From: Planctomicrobium piriforme
Lineage (GTDB): Bacteria > Planctomycetota > Planctomycetia > Planctomycetales > Planctomycetaceae
Assembly: GCA_945860955.1 (NCBI GenBank)
Contig: CAMATH010000043.1
Location: forward strand, 1 to 59,244
Length of the DNA: 59,244 nucleotides
Direction of reading: 5' to 3'
In this document: piece by piece, positions 44,622 through 55,617 of the stretch
Layout of the letters: each line of letters opens with the position of its first letter
Position numbering within the stretch: the first letter of the stretch is position 1
Program-made: the position numbers and the translations under genes
The notes under the pieces: model-generated
Database searches by the model: none
The model's input: only the letters and a program-made list of their open reading frames with translations
Told to the model about the DNA's origin: nothing

Positions 44622-45407
44622 TCACTCGACCTCACCCAGCAACCGACTCAGTTCCGCGTGCATCGCCGTGCCATTGGTGGCCAGCATGTCCTGAACCGCC
44701 AGATCGAGCGGTGCCCCAGACATTTTCGTGACCTTCCCCCCCGCCTCGGCGACAATCAACGCTCCCGCCGCCATGTCCCACGCCTTCAGGCTGGTTGACC
44801 AGTATCCATCCAGCCGACCTGCCGCCACGTAGGCCAGGTTGAGCGCCGCCGACCCCGAGCGATGCACCGTCTGCGCCTTTCCTAAGATGTGCAGAAACCG
44901 GCGAATCGGAACACTGTCGACTTTCACTCCGGGTGGAAAGCTGGCGATGACCATCGAGTCTTTCAGTCGGCTGAAGCGGCTGGTTTTAAGCGGCTTGCCA
45001 TTGACGGTCGCCCCCCGTCCCTTTTCCGCCGCGAACATCTCCTTGCGGGTCGGATCGTAAATCACCCCGGTGATCAATTCCCCCGCCTGCTCCAGTGCGA
45101 TCGAGACGCAGTAATACGGGAACCGGTGAACGTAGTTCGACGTTCCATCGAGAGGATCGATGATCCAGCGAAAGTCCCCCGCGCCCGACGGTTCCTTCAG
45201 TCCCTCTTCACCAAGGAACCCATGCTCGGGGAATCGCTGTTGCAATAGTGCGAAGATCGCGTTTTGCGCTGCGACGTCGGCTTCCGTCACCAGATCGGCT
45301 GGCCCCTTTTCACTGACCGTGAACTTCTCTCCCCACTCTTCCAGAATCCGACCTGCCGCCAGGGCCGCCTCTTGGGCCGCCAAAAGGAACTCCGTTTCAC
45401 CACTCAC
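44622..45407 (-). CDS. suhB: Inositol monophosphatase-family phosphatase (SuhB-like)
   Basis: 261 residues, the usual length. The metal-binding motifs are DLVTEADVAAQ, GEEG (first Glu), DPLDGTSNYVHRFPY (catalytic DPxDGT) and WDMAAGALIVAEAGG, so a Mg-dependent sugar-phosphate phosphatase is expected (inositol-1-phosphate, or fructose-1,6-bisphosphate-like or PAP-type substrates). It is the last gene of a minus-strand run beginning with DUF1501 at 49118, separated from the SelA-like gene by 47 bases. Calling it SuhB implies only the family. Confidence 0.9.
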   Translation of the reverse strand: MSGETEFLLAAQEAALAAGRILEEWGEKFTVSEKGPADLVTEADVAAQNAIFALLQQRFPEHGFLGEEGLKEPSGAGDFRWIIDPLDGTSNYVHRFPYYCVSIALEQAGELITGVIYDPTRKEMFAAEKGRGATVNGKPLKTSRFSRLKDSMVIASFPPGVKVDSVPIRRFLHILGKAQTVHRSGSAALNLAYVAAGRLDGYWSTSLKAWDMAAGALIVAEAGGKVTKMSGAPLDLAVQDMLATNGTAMHAELSRLLGEVE

Positions 45408-45454
45408 CAGTCCACTCCATTCGTCAATGCCGACGGGGTTCGTCGGTCACATGT

Positions 45455-46672
45455 TCAGCGCGGCGACTCGGCCGGCGCGGGACTCAATTCTTCCACCAAC
45501 CGCCGCGCGACAATGCCGGCCCGTTCTTCCGTCAGACACAACGGATGAATCACCAACACCCCTTCACTCAGTTGGCCGTGCCCGACGTAAATCGAGGGGG
45601 ATCCGTTCCTCAACGATCGGCACACGTCATACGCGCTTCGATTCAAACGTGTTTCATCGACCCGGACTTCCAGCGTGGGGAAACGCTCGCCATCAGGCGG
45701 GTTGAGCAGACGTGTCTGTGACGGGGCGGGAACGGCCGCCGCGATGTCCTCAAGCCAGCTCAAATAGCGTGGCCGCCAGGCGTCATACGCACCGCTGTAG
45801 AAGAGATCCAGAGCCACCAGCAGGGCGGCAATCTCCTCTTTCGACACTTTGAATCCCCGTCCGATTCCGTGCCTTGGAATTCCAGGGAGTAAGCTCCTTT
45901 CAATCCACGGGGCCGGCGGATTCCACAGTTCGGGATGGTCGTCCATGTCGAGCATCTGCAGCCCGGCGGACATGATCAGCATCGCGCGTCCACACAACAC
46001 ACCGGTCGACTGCGGACCACGAATCGCCTTACCACCACTGAACGCGATCAGGTCGGCCCCCGTGGCGACCAGTTCGGGAATCGACCGCCGGGGCAACACC
46101 TCCCCCGCAGCATCCACCAACACCGGCAGGGCGCGGGCCTGAGCTGCCTGAACCAGCTCGGCCAGTCGTGGCCGCGAATCGGGCGCGGCGACATAGACAA
46201 TTCCCGCCGTCTTATCGGTGATCGCCGCCAAGTATTCCCAGACTTCGGTCCGTCGCACGCCCGCGTTCGAGACGATTTCGTTGAAACCGACTTCGACCAG
46301 TGTCCCCCCCGCAGCCCGGACGGCGTGGTCGTAGCCACTGCGCTGTTCGCGGGCGATGAGGAATTCACACCGGCCATCCGCCACGCGCGGCAGGCGTTCC
46401 ATTTTTCCAAGGTCGAGTTCCGCCAGAATCGCGGCGGCCCCCAGTGTCAGGCCGGCGGCGCAACCCGCGGTGACCAGACCCGCGTCGGCAGCGGTGTGTC
46501 TCGAAATCTCACGCGAGGCGGCTGCCTGAAGCTGCTCGAGGGAACAGGCCTGCCCCGCCGCCTCGTGAAAGGCGGCCAGCACTTCGGGAGCCATGGGTGC
46601 CCCCCCCAGTCGGGTGACGGACCCGGTCGCGTTGATCAGAGGAGTGACGCCGAACCGATCGTAAATCGACAT
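45455..46672 (-). CDS. SelA-like PLP-dependent enzyme
   Basis: 405 residues from ATG 46672, whose A overlaps the stop of the upstream gene (TGATG). PLP type I fold related to selenocysteine synthase (SelA) and D-glucosaminate-6-phosphate ammonia-lyase. LINATGSVTRLGGAPMAPEV at the start is the typical beginning, TAGCAAGLTLGAAAIL the cofactor loop, PVLVDAAGEVLP the Asp that contacts the pyridine ring, and FSGGKAIRGPQSTGVL contains the PLP Lys. A selenocysteine role is unlikely in this context; a sugar-amine or amino-acid lyase/racemase role is more plausible. It is coupled to the SGNH gene. Confidence 0.85.
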   Translation of the reverse strand: MSIYDRFGVTPLINATGSVTRLGGAPMAPEVLAAFHEAAGQACSLEQLQAAASREISRHTAADAGLVTAGCAAGLTLGAAAILAELDLGKMERLPRVADGRCEFLIAREQRSGYDHAVRAAGGTLVEVGFNEIVSNAGVRRTEVWEYLAAITDKTAGIVYVAAPDSRPRLAELVQAAQARALPVLVDAAGEVLPRRSIPELVATGADLIAFSGGKAIRGPQSTGVLCGRAMLIMSAGLQMLDMDDHPELWNPPAPWIERSLLPGIPRHGIGRGFKVSKEEIAALLVALDLFYSGAYDAWRPRYLSWLEDIAAAVPAPSQTRLLNPPDGERFPTLEVRVDETRLNRSAYDVCRSLRNGSPSIYVGHGQLSEGVLVIHPLCLTEERAGIVARRLVEELSPAPAESPR

Positions 46673-47789
46673 CACTGATTCTCCGCCGGGGCGTCCAGAG
46701 GCTGTTTCGCCTTTTCGACCAGGTCGTTGAGCAAATTGTGTTCGATCGCGATCGCGGCCAGCTCATGCGCCCGCTCGTTGGGGTGCGCGTCGAACATATT
46801 GACCACCAGCCGCTCGCGCGCGTGGGGTTCCAATAAAGGCAACAGGTCGAGACAGGGAACGTCCTCGCGCCGGCACGCTTCGACGATTCGTTCGTGTGCG
46901 TCGCGGAACGGGTAGTCCGGTCCCAGATTGTGCAGGAACGGAAACACCACGACACGGAAATCGATGTTCGCTTCCCGACAAGTGTTCCGCAGTTCGATCA
47001 GCTTCGCGAACATCCGATTCCAGGCGACTCCGCGGTACGAGTCTTCCACATGCGCATAGTAATTCCGCACTCCCGGGACCGTCGCCTGCTGACTGCGGAA
47101 ATAGAGCAGGTTGAAGAAGTATGTCTCGCTGAAAAACAACGACCGGGGACTCTTCGCGCTGATGGTCTGCGGCACGTCGCGATGTTTGGGATCAAACGTT
47201 TCGATGTCATTCAGACACAGCACGTAGACCAGCGTGGTCACGGGGAGTTGATTGTCAACCAGACGGTCGGCGACTTCGCTGACCCAGCGCAAATCTCTTC
47301 CAGCGTCGGCGATATTGGTGACAAGGAATCGCCCGGGGGCTTCCTTCTGCAATTCCACACGGACCCGGTTGCTGAACCGATCTTTCACATGCCGAACCCC
47401 ATGCCCGAACGTGAAGCTGTCGCCAATGAAGCAGACATGCTGTTCCCCCGGCTGCAAGCTGGTGGGAAAGTCAACGTCATCGCGATAGGGGATTCCCTCG
47501 CGCCCCTGGAATTTCAACGGCTTTTGCGTCACCCACCGCCGAAACCACTTCTTGGAGACGTTTGTCATGTTGAACGAATCGCTCTGGTCGTACAGAACCG
47601 CGAAATACAGCTCGACGGCCGTCAGCCCCGCGAGCAGCATCCACAGCGACAGTCCGAAATTCGCGATTCGTAGCGAGAGTTTGCGACGTTTGCGTTGTCG
47701 GCGAAAGACCAGCAGCGCGACGAACAACACTGGCAAAACCGCCAGCCAGATCCCCATCGTCAACAGGTAGTCGAAGCTCAGGTCAAACA

Positions 47790-47790
<1 letters not shown>
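46672..47790 (-). CDS. Membrane-anchored SGNH/GDSL hydrolase
   Basis: 372 residues with a GTG start at 47790 that overlaps the stop of the DUF1501 gene (TAGTG). Two N-terminal transmembrane helices (LLTMGIWLAVLPVLFVALLV and FGLSLWMLLAGLTAVELYFA) hold the protein in the membrane. The SGNH core shows GDSFTFGHGV (Ser nucleophile, block I), LCLNDIETFD (block III region) and FDAHPNERAHELAA (Asp-x-x-His, block V). Likely an esterase/deacetylase acting on exported glycans or wall polymers. It is coupled by overlap to both neighbours, so the product stoichiometry may be fixed. Confidence 0.88.
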
Positions 47791-49118
<1,328 letters not shown>

Positions 49119-49384
49119 CGGGGGGTTCTCCGGGAAACACTACGTCGAATCGATGGCGGCCGTGGGATGGGTCGCGCAACGGCTCCGGCCCCTCGGTTGG
49201 TCTGAGGGTGGAATCGAACACCGTTTATAAGTGATCGGCTGACCGGAGGGAATCGATCCAGCGAGTTTCGGTTCTACCATTGCATCAATCTGAGTTTACG
49301 CGAGAATTGAGGGAGCGATCGAACCGACCAGGAATCACAACCGATTCCGCCCCCCCGATCCCACTGCTTTTGACGAGGTCTGCG

Positions 49385-51820
49385 ATGTACGGATTGCTTC
49401 TGGGAGTTCTGTTGGCGCAAGTCCCGGCCGCCACGCCTGCCGCTCCCATGCCGGTGGAGACCCCGTCGGCGGACGACCTCAAGTTCTTCGAGACCTCCAT
49501 CCGTCCGCTGCTGGTCGAGCAATGCTTCAAATGCCATAGTGAGAAAAAGCAATGGGCCAACCTGCGACTCGATTCGCGTGAGGCCCAGTTGAAGGGAGGC
49601 GACACCGGGGCGGCGATCGTTCCGGGCAAGCCCGAGGAGAGTCTGCTGATTCGCGCGGTTCGCCACGTGGACGAAGACCTGAAAATGCCCCCCGAGTCGA
49701 AATTGACCGACCGGCAGATCGCCGACTTGGTGAAGTGGGTTGAACGGGGTGCGGTTTTCCCTCAAGCGACGGCGACATCCAAACAGCGCTCGCGCGATCC
49801 CAACCACTGGGCGTTTCAACCGCGAACCAAGGTCGAAGAACCCGCGGTGCGCGGCACAGGCTGGGTGCGGACCACCATTGATCGCTTCATCCTTAAAAAG
49901 CTGGAAGAAGCCGAGATCGCTCCCGCAGCCGACGCGGATCGACAGTCCATTCTGCGTCGGGTCACCTTCGACCTGACCGGGCTCCCGCCCACACCGGCCG
50001 AGGTCGAAAAATTTCTCGCCGACGATCGCCCTGAAGCCTACGCGGAACTTGTGGATCGGCTGCTGGCTTCCCCCGCCTATGGCGAGCGCTGGGGCCGGCA
50101 CTGGCTGGATGTCGCGCGTTACGCCGACTCCAACGGACTGGACGAAAACGTCTGTCACGGCAACGCCTGGCGCTATCGGGACTGGGTCGTGGAAGCGATC
50201 AATGCCGACATGCCGTTTGACCGGTTCTTGACTGAACAACTCGCCGGAGATCTGCTTCCCGCCGACAGCGAGAAGGAAAAACAAACGCATTTGATCGCGA
50301 CCGGCTTCCTCACACTGGGGCCTAAGGTGTTAGCCGAGGTGGATGAGGCGAAGATGCGGATGGACATCGTCGACGAACAGATTGAAACCGTGGGACGGGT
50401 GTTCCTGGGAATGACGTTTGGCTGTGCCCGGTGTCACGACCACAAATTCGATCCCATCGCGACGACCGAGTATTACTCGCTAGCGGGGGTTTTCAAAAGC
50501 ACCCGCACGATGGATCAATACACCAAAGTCGCCAAGTGGCACGAAAACATCCTCCCGGGGGATGAGACCCGCGCGGGCCAGGCCGAGTTCGACCGGCAGT
50601 TGAAAGGGAAGCAACAGCAGGTCGAAGAATTCGTGGCGAAAGCGAATGTGACCGCCCGTCAGGCTCTGAATCAGGACGCCGCCGGGGAACCGACACAGGA
50701 ACAACTGGAAGCGAAGTATTCCGACGAGACGAAGGCGGCGTTAAAGAAACTGCGCGATGAACTGGCGACGTTTCAGAAAGCGGGACCGGAGCTTCCGTCG
50801 GCGATGGGAGTCAACGAAGACGCGGTGATCGATGTCGCCGTCCATCTGCGGGGGAATCCGCTGAAACTGGGCGACGTGGCTCCCCGTCAGGTGCCGGTCG
50901 CTTTCCGGGGGATTGAGCCCCCCAAATTCACCCCCATGGAAAGTGGTCGTCGGGAACTGGCCGCGTGGCTGGCGAGTCCCCAACATCCCCTCACGGCGCG
51001 GGTGATCGTCAATCGCGTCTGGCGGTGGCACTTTGGCAAAGGGCTGGTGCGGAGTGTCGACAATTTCGGCCTGCTGGGTGAAACCCCCAGTCATCCCGAA
51101 TTGCTGGACTGGCTGGCCGGGCGGTTCGTCGCCGACGGTTGGTCCCTGAAATCACTGCACCGGCTGATTGTCACTTCCAGTGTCTATCGACAGGCAAGCA
51201 CACCCGTCGGGGAGGCGCTGCAACGCGACCCCGAAAATCGGCTCTACGGTCGGGCCGACGTTCGTCGGTTGGAAGCCGAGGAGGTGAGGGATGCGCTCCT
51301 GGCAAGTTCCGGCCACCTCGATCGCACCGTGGGGGGATCGCTGCTCAAGGTGAAGAACCGGGCGTATTTTTTCGATCACACGTCCAAAGATCTGACCGAC
51401 TACACCAGCGATCGCCGGTCGCTCTATCTGCCGGTGGTACGGAACAACGTCTACGACCTGTTCCAACTGCTCGATTACCCCGACGCCGCCATCCCCAGTG
51501 GGGACCGCGCGACGACAACCGTCGCGCCACAAGCGCTATTGATGATGAACAGCGACTTCGTGATGCAGTCGGCCGACCGGCTGGCGGAGCAACTGCTGGC
51601 CCACTCATCGGTTGATGCCGAGCGGGCGCGTGAGCTGTGGCTGCGGACCTATGGCCGCGCGCCGACGGAAGGAGAAGTGGCGTCGAGCCTGGAGTATCTG
51701 GGCGAACTCGACAAGGCGCTCGCCGCCGGAAATCCCGCGACGCCGGAAACGCGACGCCAAGCGTGGGGGGTATTGTGCCACACCACGCTGGCGGCGAACG
51801 AGTTTATCTATTTGCGGTAG
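49385..51820 (+). CDS. PSCyt1/DUF1549/DUF1553 protein
   Basis: 811 residues from ATG 49385; an upstream in-frame extension lacks hydrophobicity. Signal peptide MYGLLLGVLLAQVPAATPA. PSCyt1 heme-type motif CFKCH (47-51) and LKMPPESKLTDRQIADLVKW. DUF1549: DLTGLPPTPAEVEKFLADDR, RWGRHWLDVARYADSNGLDE, CARCHDHKFDPIATTEYYSL. DUF1553: PLTARVIVNRVWRWHFGKGL through QALLMMNSDFVMQSADRLAE. A short helical linker (about 400-470) lies between. Divergent from the DUF1501 gene, the usual partner. Standard length for the family, without extra domains. Confidence 0.93.
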   Translation: MYGLLLGVLLAQVPAATPAAPMPVETPSADDLKFFETSIRPLLVEQCFKCHSEKKQWANLRLDSREAQLKGGDTGAAIVPGKPEESLLIRAVRHVDEDLKMPPESKLTDRQIADLVKWVERGAVFPQATATSKQRSRDPNHWAFQPRTKVEEPAVRGTGWVRTTIDRFILKKLEEAEIAPAADADRQSILRRVTFDLTGLPPTPAEVEKFLADDRPEAYAELVDRLLASPAYGERWGRHWLDVARYADSNGLDENVCHGNAWRYRDWVVEAINADMPFDRFLTEQLAGDLLPADSEKEKQTHLIATGFLTLGPKVLAEVDEAKMRMDIVDEQIETVGRVFLGMTFGCARCHDHKFDPIATTEYYSLAGVFKSTRTMDQYTKVAKWHENILPGDETRAGQAEFDRQLKGKQQQVEEFVAKANVTARQALNQDAAGEPTQEQLEAKYSDETKAALKKLRDELATFQKAGPELPSAMGVNEDAVIDVAVHLRGNPLKLGDVAPRQVPVAFRGIEPPKFTPMESGRRELAAWLASPQHPLTARVIVNRVWRWHFGKGLVRSVDNFGLLGETPSHPELLDWLAGRFVADGWSLKSLHRLIVTSSVYRQASTPVGEALQRDPENRLYGRADVRRLEAEEVRDALLASSGHLDRTVGGSLLKVKNRAYFFDHTSKDLTDYTSDRRSLYLPVVRNNVYDLFQLLDYPDAAIPSGDRATTTVAPQALLMMNSDFVMQSADRLAEQLLAHSSVDAERARELWLRTYGRAPTEGEVASSLEYLGELDKALAAGNPATPETRRQAWGVLCHTTLAANEFIYLR

Positions 51821-51830
51821 ACCTAGCCGA

Positions 51831-52598
51831 TCAATTGGCCCCGACCGTCGCTTCGGTCGGTTCGAGCGGGTAGTACTTGTCGACCAGGTCCTTCAACTGC
51901 CGGCCGGTGGTTTCCGGCCGTTCGAACCCGACTTGAACCCGGCCGAACGCCGAGATGAACGGGACGCTGGGGGAGGCGATGTTGTTCTTCTGCGCAAGCG
52001 CCTGCATCCGCTGGTGCTGGACCGGTTCGCGGGCGATGTTGCGGTAGGTGATTTTCAGGCCGGGGGTTTTGGCGACGAGATCGTCCAGAAACCGCTTGGC
52101 GGCGACACAGTGGGGGCAACCGTCCTGACTGAAGACTTCGAGACCGACCAGTTCCTCAAGTTGTCGCCCGGTTGTTTCGTCGTCGCGAAAGCCGATCAGC
52201 ATCCGATCGCTGGCGAAGATGCCGGGGAGACCGACCTTGGCGATCTTCTGTTCTTTGCACAGAGCATAAAGGCGCCGCAGGGCGTCCGGATCGTCTTCGA
52301 CATTGGAGATTGTAACCACCAGGTCATCGCGCTGTTTGGCGAGTCGTTCGGCAAACGCGGTCGCCGACTCACATTGTCGACAGTCCGATTTCACAAAAAC
52401 CTCGACGGCCGCCCGTCTGCGGCGACTGACCGGCGTGGCGGTTCCGCCCACGGGTGATACCGGTTGGCTGGCGGGCTGAGAAACCTCCGAGGAACTTTTA
52501 CCGGCGGTTTCAACCTTGTCCGACGCGTTGACGCTGACGACCACCAGGCAGGTGGACGCAAGAACAAGTCGGGTAATGAATGATGGGAGTGGCTTCAC
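51831..52598 (-). CDS. Exported protein with two tandem thioredoxin/glutaredoxin folds
   Basis: 255 residues from a GTG at 52598 with AAGGAG seven bases upstream; a longer frame to 52790 is not credible because it lacks a ribosome site and reads through the hairpins. Signal peptide (LPSFITRLVLASTCLVVVSV). Domain 1 (about 60-155): VEVFVKSDCRQC with a CRQC pair. Domain 2 (about 160-250): LEVFSQDGCPHC with CPHC. Both end in the same phrase (DDETTGRQLEELVG and ERPETTGRQLKDLVD), so the protein arose by internal duplication. Likely periplasmic disulfide or metal-handling redox protein. It converges with the PSD1 gene, only 10 bases apart. Confidence 0.88.
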   Translation of the reverse strand: MKPLPSFITRLVLASTCLVVVSVNASDKVETAGKSSSEVSQPASQPVSPVGGTATPVSRRRRAAVEVFVKSDCRQCESATAFAERLAKQRDDLVVTISNVEDDPDALRRLYALCKEQKIAKVGLPGIFASDRMLIGFRDDETTGRQLEELVGLEVFSQDGCPHCVAAKRFLDDLVAKTPGLKITYRNIAREPVQHQRMQALAQKNNIASPSVPFISAFGRVQVGFERPETTGRQLKDLVDKYYPLEPTEATVGAN

Positions 52599-52627
52599 AA
52601 TCGCTCCTTGTGCGGGTGGCGAAAAAA

Positions 52628-52700
52628 ACGAGACAGCCCCAAGGGGCTGGAAGAGCCGAATGGGGCTGATTGGAAATCTCGTTCTGGCACCCCAACGGGG
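52628..52700. repeat. GC-rich palindrome cluster upstream of the thioredoxin-fold gene
   Basis: Minus strand: CAGCCCC (first), then CAGCCCCTTGGGGCTG followed by TCTCGTTTTTTTC, all within the 90 bases before the GTG start. A second symmetric element CCCCAACGGGG lies at about 52690-52700. The TTGGGGCTG hairpin plus T7 resembles an intrinsic terminator in the leader, with an alternative partner (the first CAGCCCC) available. CCCC-GGGG palindromes of this type are also common dispersed repeats. Confidence 0.5.
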
Positions 52701-53035
52701 CGACGCGGCAAGGTAGTCGGTGGCGACAAGTCCGGTCAAGCCGGTCGGGAAGGTCGGGAGGACTGTACTGGGGAATTCTGATCGCGACAATCGTCAAAAA
52801 GACCCCAGCCTGCGCAGTCCTCCACAGCAGATCGCCGAATTCGCAACAAGGCAGGGATTCAAATCCCAAGACTCAACAACGCCCGAGTTTTCGGGAAGTC
52901 GTGGCTGCGAGAGGCGTCGAGGATTGCGGCGTCGATGGAAATTCACGCTGCAGAATCCAAGCGTAAACGTTTCAGGGAACTCGGCTGCGACAGCCGGCGT
53001 CTCAACCCAATCCCCCACCAGAAAGGAAGCTCCGA

Positions 53036-53374
53036 GTGAAAAGAATGCCCCGACTACTCCCTGTGATATTGCTGATGATCAGGGGGATCCTTCTCCTCGG
53101 TGCCGGCATCGTCTTTTTAAATGCCCGATCCGCACAGTTGATCGAACAGGAGCGGCGGGACCGGCACTGGGCCAATGTCACCATGCAGGCGGCACAAACC
53201 TTTCCCCGTATGCTGCCGGGAGAGGAAAAACCGGCCCCGGCACCGCTCCCCAACATCGCTTGGATGATCACCCTGGGGGTCGCAGGTGTTGCGACCGAAG
53301 GACTGGCAGTCGGGCTATTTGCCCTCAACCTGCTGAACCGCGAGCCGCGTCATCTTAACGGGGCGACAATGTAG
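53036..53374 (+). CDS. Small membrane protein, unknown
   Basis: 112 residues with a GTG start at 53036; GAAAGGAAG lies nine bases upstream. Two hydrophobic helices: LLPVILLMIRGILLLGAGIV near the N-terminus and MITLGVAGVATEGLAVGLFALNL near the C-terminus, with a charged loop (EQERRDRHW) between. No family recognised. The codon use fits the region and the ribosome site is convincing, so I consider it probably real. Confidence 0.6.
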   Translation: MKRMPRLLPVILLMIRGILLLGAGIVFLNARSAQLIEQERRDRHWANVTMQAAQTFPRMLPGEEKPAPAPLPNIAWMITLGVAGVATEGLAVGLFALNLLNREPRHLNGATM

Positions 53375-53459
53375 CCAGAGCTGCAGTACAGTAGAGATCC
53401 ACGGATCTTCGCAATACCGGCCGTCCGGATCGTACGCTGGCACCGTCCCGATTTCGCTC

Positions 53460-53479
53460 GTGTGGATTGAAATCCACAC
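53460..53479. other. Hairpin directly after the ftsH stop
   Basis: GTGTGGATT, two bases, AATCCACAC: a perfect 9-bp stem whose last base is the first position of the ftsH stop codon (minus strand). It may terminate or stabilise the ftsH mRNA, but there is no U-tract. Confidence 0.45.
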
Positions 53480-55500
53480 TACGATGCGGGGCGTTCCGCA
53501 GATCGCTCGTGAGTTGCAGGCTCCGCAACCACCGCCGAAGAACTCACTCCCGTTCCCGGCACAAGTTGCGGGCTGGTCGTGTGCGCGTCCATGATCCGCC
53601 GAATGTCGTCAGCGTCCATCACTTCTTTGTCGAACAGCTCCTTGGACATCTGCTCAAGAATCGGCCGCCGGCCGACCAGCAACTCCTGAACCGTGTGGGC
53701 GGCTTCATCAATGATCCGCTTGACTTCGAGGTCAATTTCTCGTCGAGTCTGCTCGCTTTGCCCCACTTCAGGCGACGGGGCGTAAACCTGTGCCGTAAAG
53801 GGGGAACGACCACTGTCCCGATAATTCACCCGCCCGAGCCGGGGACTCATGCCGAATTCGGTCACCATCCGCCGCGCGATGTCGCTGGCTCGTTCCAGGT
53901 CATTCTGAGCGCCGGTGGACGTCTCCTTGTAGATCAATTCCTCGGCGGCGATACCCCCCAGCAGAACGCAGATGCGATGTTCCAGCTCTGACTGCGTGTG
54001 CAGGTAGCGATCGTCATTCGGCCGTTGCAGGGTGTAACCCAAAGCGGAAAGTCCGCGCGGGATGATCGAGATTTTATGAACGGGGTCGGTTCCGGGCAGG
54101 CTGCACGCGACCAGCGCGTGCCCGCATTCATGAATCGCGACCCGCCGTTTTTCGTCTTCGGGAATCAGTCGCGTCTGCTTTTCGAGGCCGGCGACGACCC
54201 GTTCGATCGCCTCTTCAAACTCGGCCATGGTCACGCGGGTACGGTTCTTGCGAGCGGCCAAAAGCGCGGCTTCATTCACCAGATTCGCGAGATCGGCCCC
54301 GACAAAACCCGGAGTCAGCTTTGCCAGGTGCTTCAGATCGATATCGTCCGCCGCCTTGATCTTCCCGATGTGGACTTTCAGAATCGCCTCGCGCCCTTTG
54401 ACGTCGGGCTTGTCGACCAGAACCTGTCGATCAAATCGCCCCGGACGCATCAGCGCGGGATCGAGCGTTTCCGGTCGATTGGTCGCCGCCATGACGATCA
54501 CGCTCTGGTCGGTTGGGAAACCATCCATCTCCACCAGCAGGGCGTTGAGCGTCTGTTCGCGTTCGTCGTGGCTGCCGGGGAGTCCGCTGCCACGGACCTT
54601 GCCGAGGGCGTCGAGTTCATCGATGAAGATGATGCTGGGGGCTTTGGCCCCCGCTTGCGAGAACATATCGCGGACCCGGGCCGCCCCCACGCCGACGAAC
54701 ATCTCGACAAAGTCGGATCCCGAGAGACTGAAAAAGGGAACCCCCGCTTCGCCGGCGATTGCCTTTGCGAGCAGCGTCTTGCCCGTGCCGGGAGGACCGA
54801 CCAGCAGCACACCACGGGGAATTCTTCCGCCGAGAGCCTGGTACTTGCCGGGCGTTCGCAGGAATTCCACGATTTCCCGCAATTCTTCCACCGCCTCGTC
54901 AATCCCCGCGACCTGATCGAACGTGACGTCGAGGTCTTCCTCCGCCAGCATCTTCCCCCGGCTGCGACCGAACGACAAAGCGGACCCCGCGCCACCACCA
55001 CGCCGCAGCATGATGATGAAGAAGATAATCAACGGAAGCGCCAGCAACATCGGGTACAACAGCCCGATCCACTCGGGAGGGGCGTCTTCGAACGTGTAGT
55101 CGATCGACTTCTGCTTCAGGAGCTCGGTCAGTTGATTTCGCTGGGTGTCACCGGCTGCCAGGGCGGGGACGCTATACGATCGTACGACGGTTTCGGATTG
55201 GCCCCCGAGGTTGACCGTCTCGGCACACTGGAACGTGAGTTGTTCGCGGCCGATGGTCAGTTTCTTAAGATTCTCGGCGGTGAACTTGTCGGCCCGGACA
55301 TCGGACTCAAACCGATTCCAACTCAGCTTGACCGCTCCCCCCTCGCGGTTGAACCAGACCCCGATCAACACCGCCACCGTGGCGACGATCGACAAATAGA
55401 GCAGCAAGCCCGGCCCGCTGCTTTTTTCGGGGCGACCACGAGTTCCACCGCCCGGTTTTGACGGCTTACCCACCGGTTTTTTGGAAGGAGGTTGAGTCAT
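53479..55500 (-). CDS. ftsH: ATP-dependent zinc metalloprotease FtsH
   Basis: 673 residues from ATG 55500. Membrane-bound AAA+ protease that degrades misfolded membrane and short-lived regulatory proteins. Two transmembrane helices ([18 protein letters not shown] and [18 protein letters not shown]) flank a periplasmic domain. The AAA module has Walker A GPPGTGKT and Walker [12 protein letters not shown], the pore-loop segment [19 protein letters not shown], and the second region of homology [20 protein letters not shown]. The protease site is HECGH, with Cys in place of the usual Ala; the metal ligands His, Glu, His are intact, so activity is expected. The promoter at 55507-55535 gives a leaderless mRNA. 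Divergent from dxr. Confidence 0.96.
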   Translation of the reverse strand: MTQPPSKKPVGKPSKPGGGTRGRPEKSSGPGLLLYLSIVATVAVLIGVWFNREGGAVKLSWNRFESDVRADKFTAENLKKLTIGREQLTFQCAETVNLGGQSETVVRSYSVPALAAGDTQRNQLTELLKQKSIDYTFEDAPPEWIGLLYPMLLALPLIIFFIIMLRRGGGAGSALSFGRSRGKMLAEEDLDVTFDQVAGIDEAVEELREIVEFLRTPGKYQALGGRIPRGVLLVGPPGTGKTLLAKAIAGEAGVPFFSLSGSDFVEMFVGVGAARVRDMFSQAGAKAPSIIFIDELDALGKVRGSGLPGSHDEREQTLNALLVEMDGFPTDQSVIVMAATNRPETLDPALMRPGRFDRQVLVDKPDVKGREAILKVHIGKIKAADDIDLKHLAKLTPGFVGADLANLVNEAALLAARKNRTRVTMAEFEEAIERVVAGLEKQTRLIPEDEKRRVAIHECGHALVACSLPGTDPVHKISIIPRGLSALGYTLQRPNDDRYLHTQSELEHRICVLLGGIAAEELIYKETSTGAQNDLERASDIARRMVTEFGMSPRLGRVNYRDSGRSPFTAQVYAPSPEVGQSEQTRREIDLEVKRIIDEAAHTVQELLVGRRPILEQMSKELFDKEVMDADDIRRIMDAHTTSPQLVPGTGVSSSAVVAEPATHERSAERPAS

Positions 55501-55506
55501 GTGTCA

Positions 55507-55535
55507 ACTCTAGGCGGGAATGCGGGCATGGTCAA
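55507..55535 (-). promoter_or_regulatory. Sigma-70 type promoter of ftsH, leaderless
   Basis: Minus strand: TTGACC (55535-55530), 17-base spacer, TAGAGT (55512-55507). The start codon at 55500 is six bases past the -10 box, so the transcript should start at or near the A of ATG. Five of six bases match at -35 and four of six at -10. Confidence 0.65.
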
Positions 55536-55550
55536 CCAGAGAATCCGCCC

Positions 55551-55579
55551 TTGCGGCACTTCCGGACGCCCCTTAGAAT
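55551..55579 (+). promoter_or_regulatory. Predicted promoter of dxr
   Basis: TTGCGG (55551-55556), 17-base spacer, TAGAAT (55574-55579). Five of six bases match at -10. The expected start leaves a leader of about 32 bases before the dxr ATG. With the ftsH promoter it forms a compact divergent pair. Confidence 0.55.
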
Positions 55580-55617
55580 TTCGCCACAAGTTCCACTGAG
55601 CAAACCAGATTCAGCAA

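Noticed and set aside
52855-52875. A tRNA-like T-arm (GGGATTCAAATCCC)
   Set aside because: The invariant G53-C61 pair is missing and no acceptor stem, D-arm or anticodon arm can be drawn around it on either strand.
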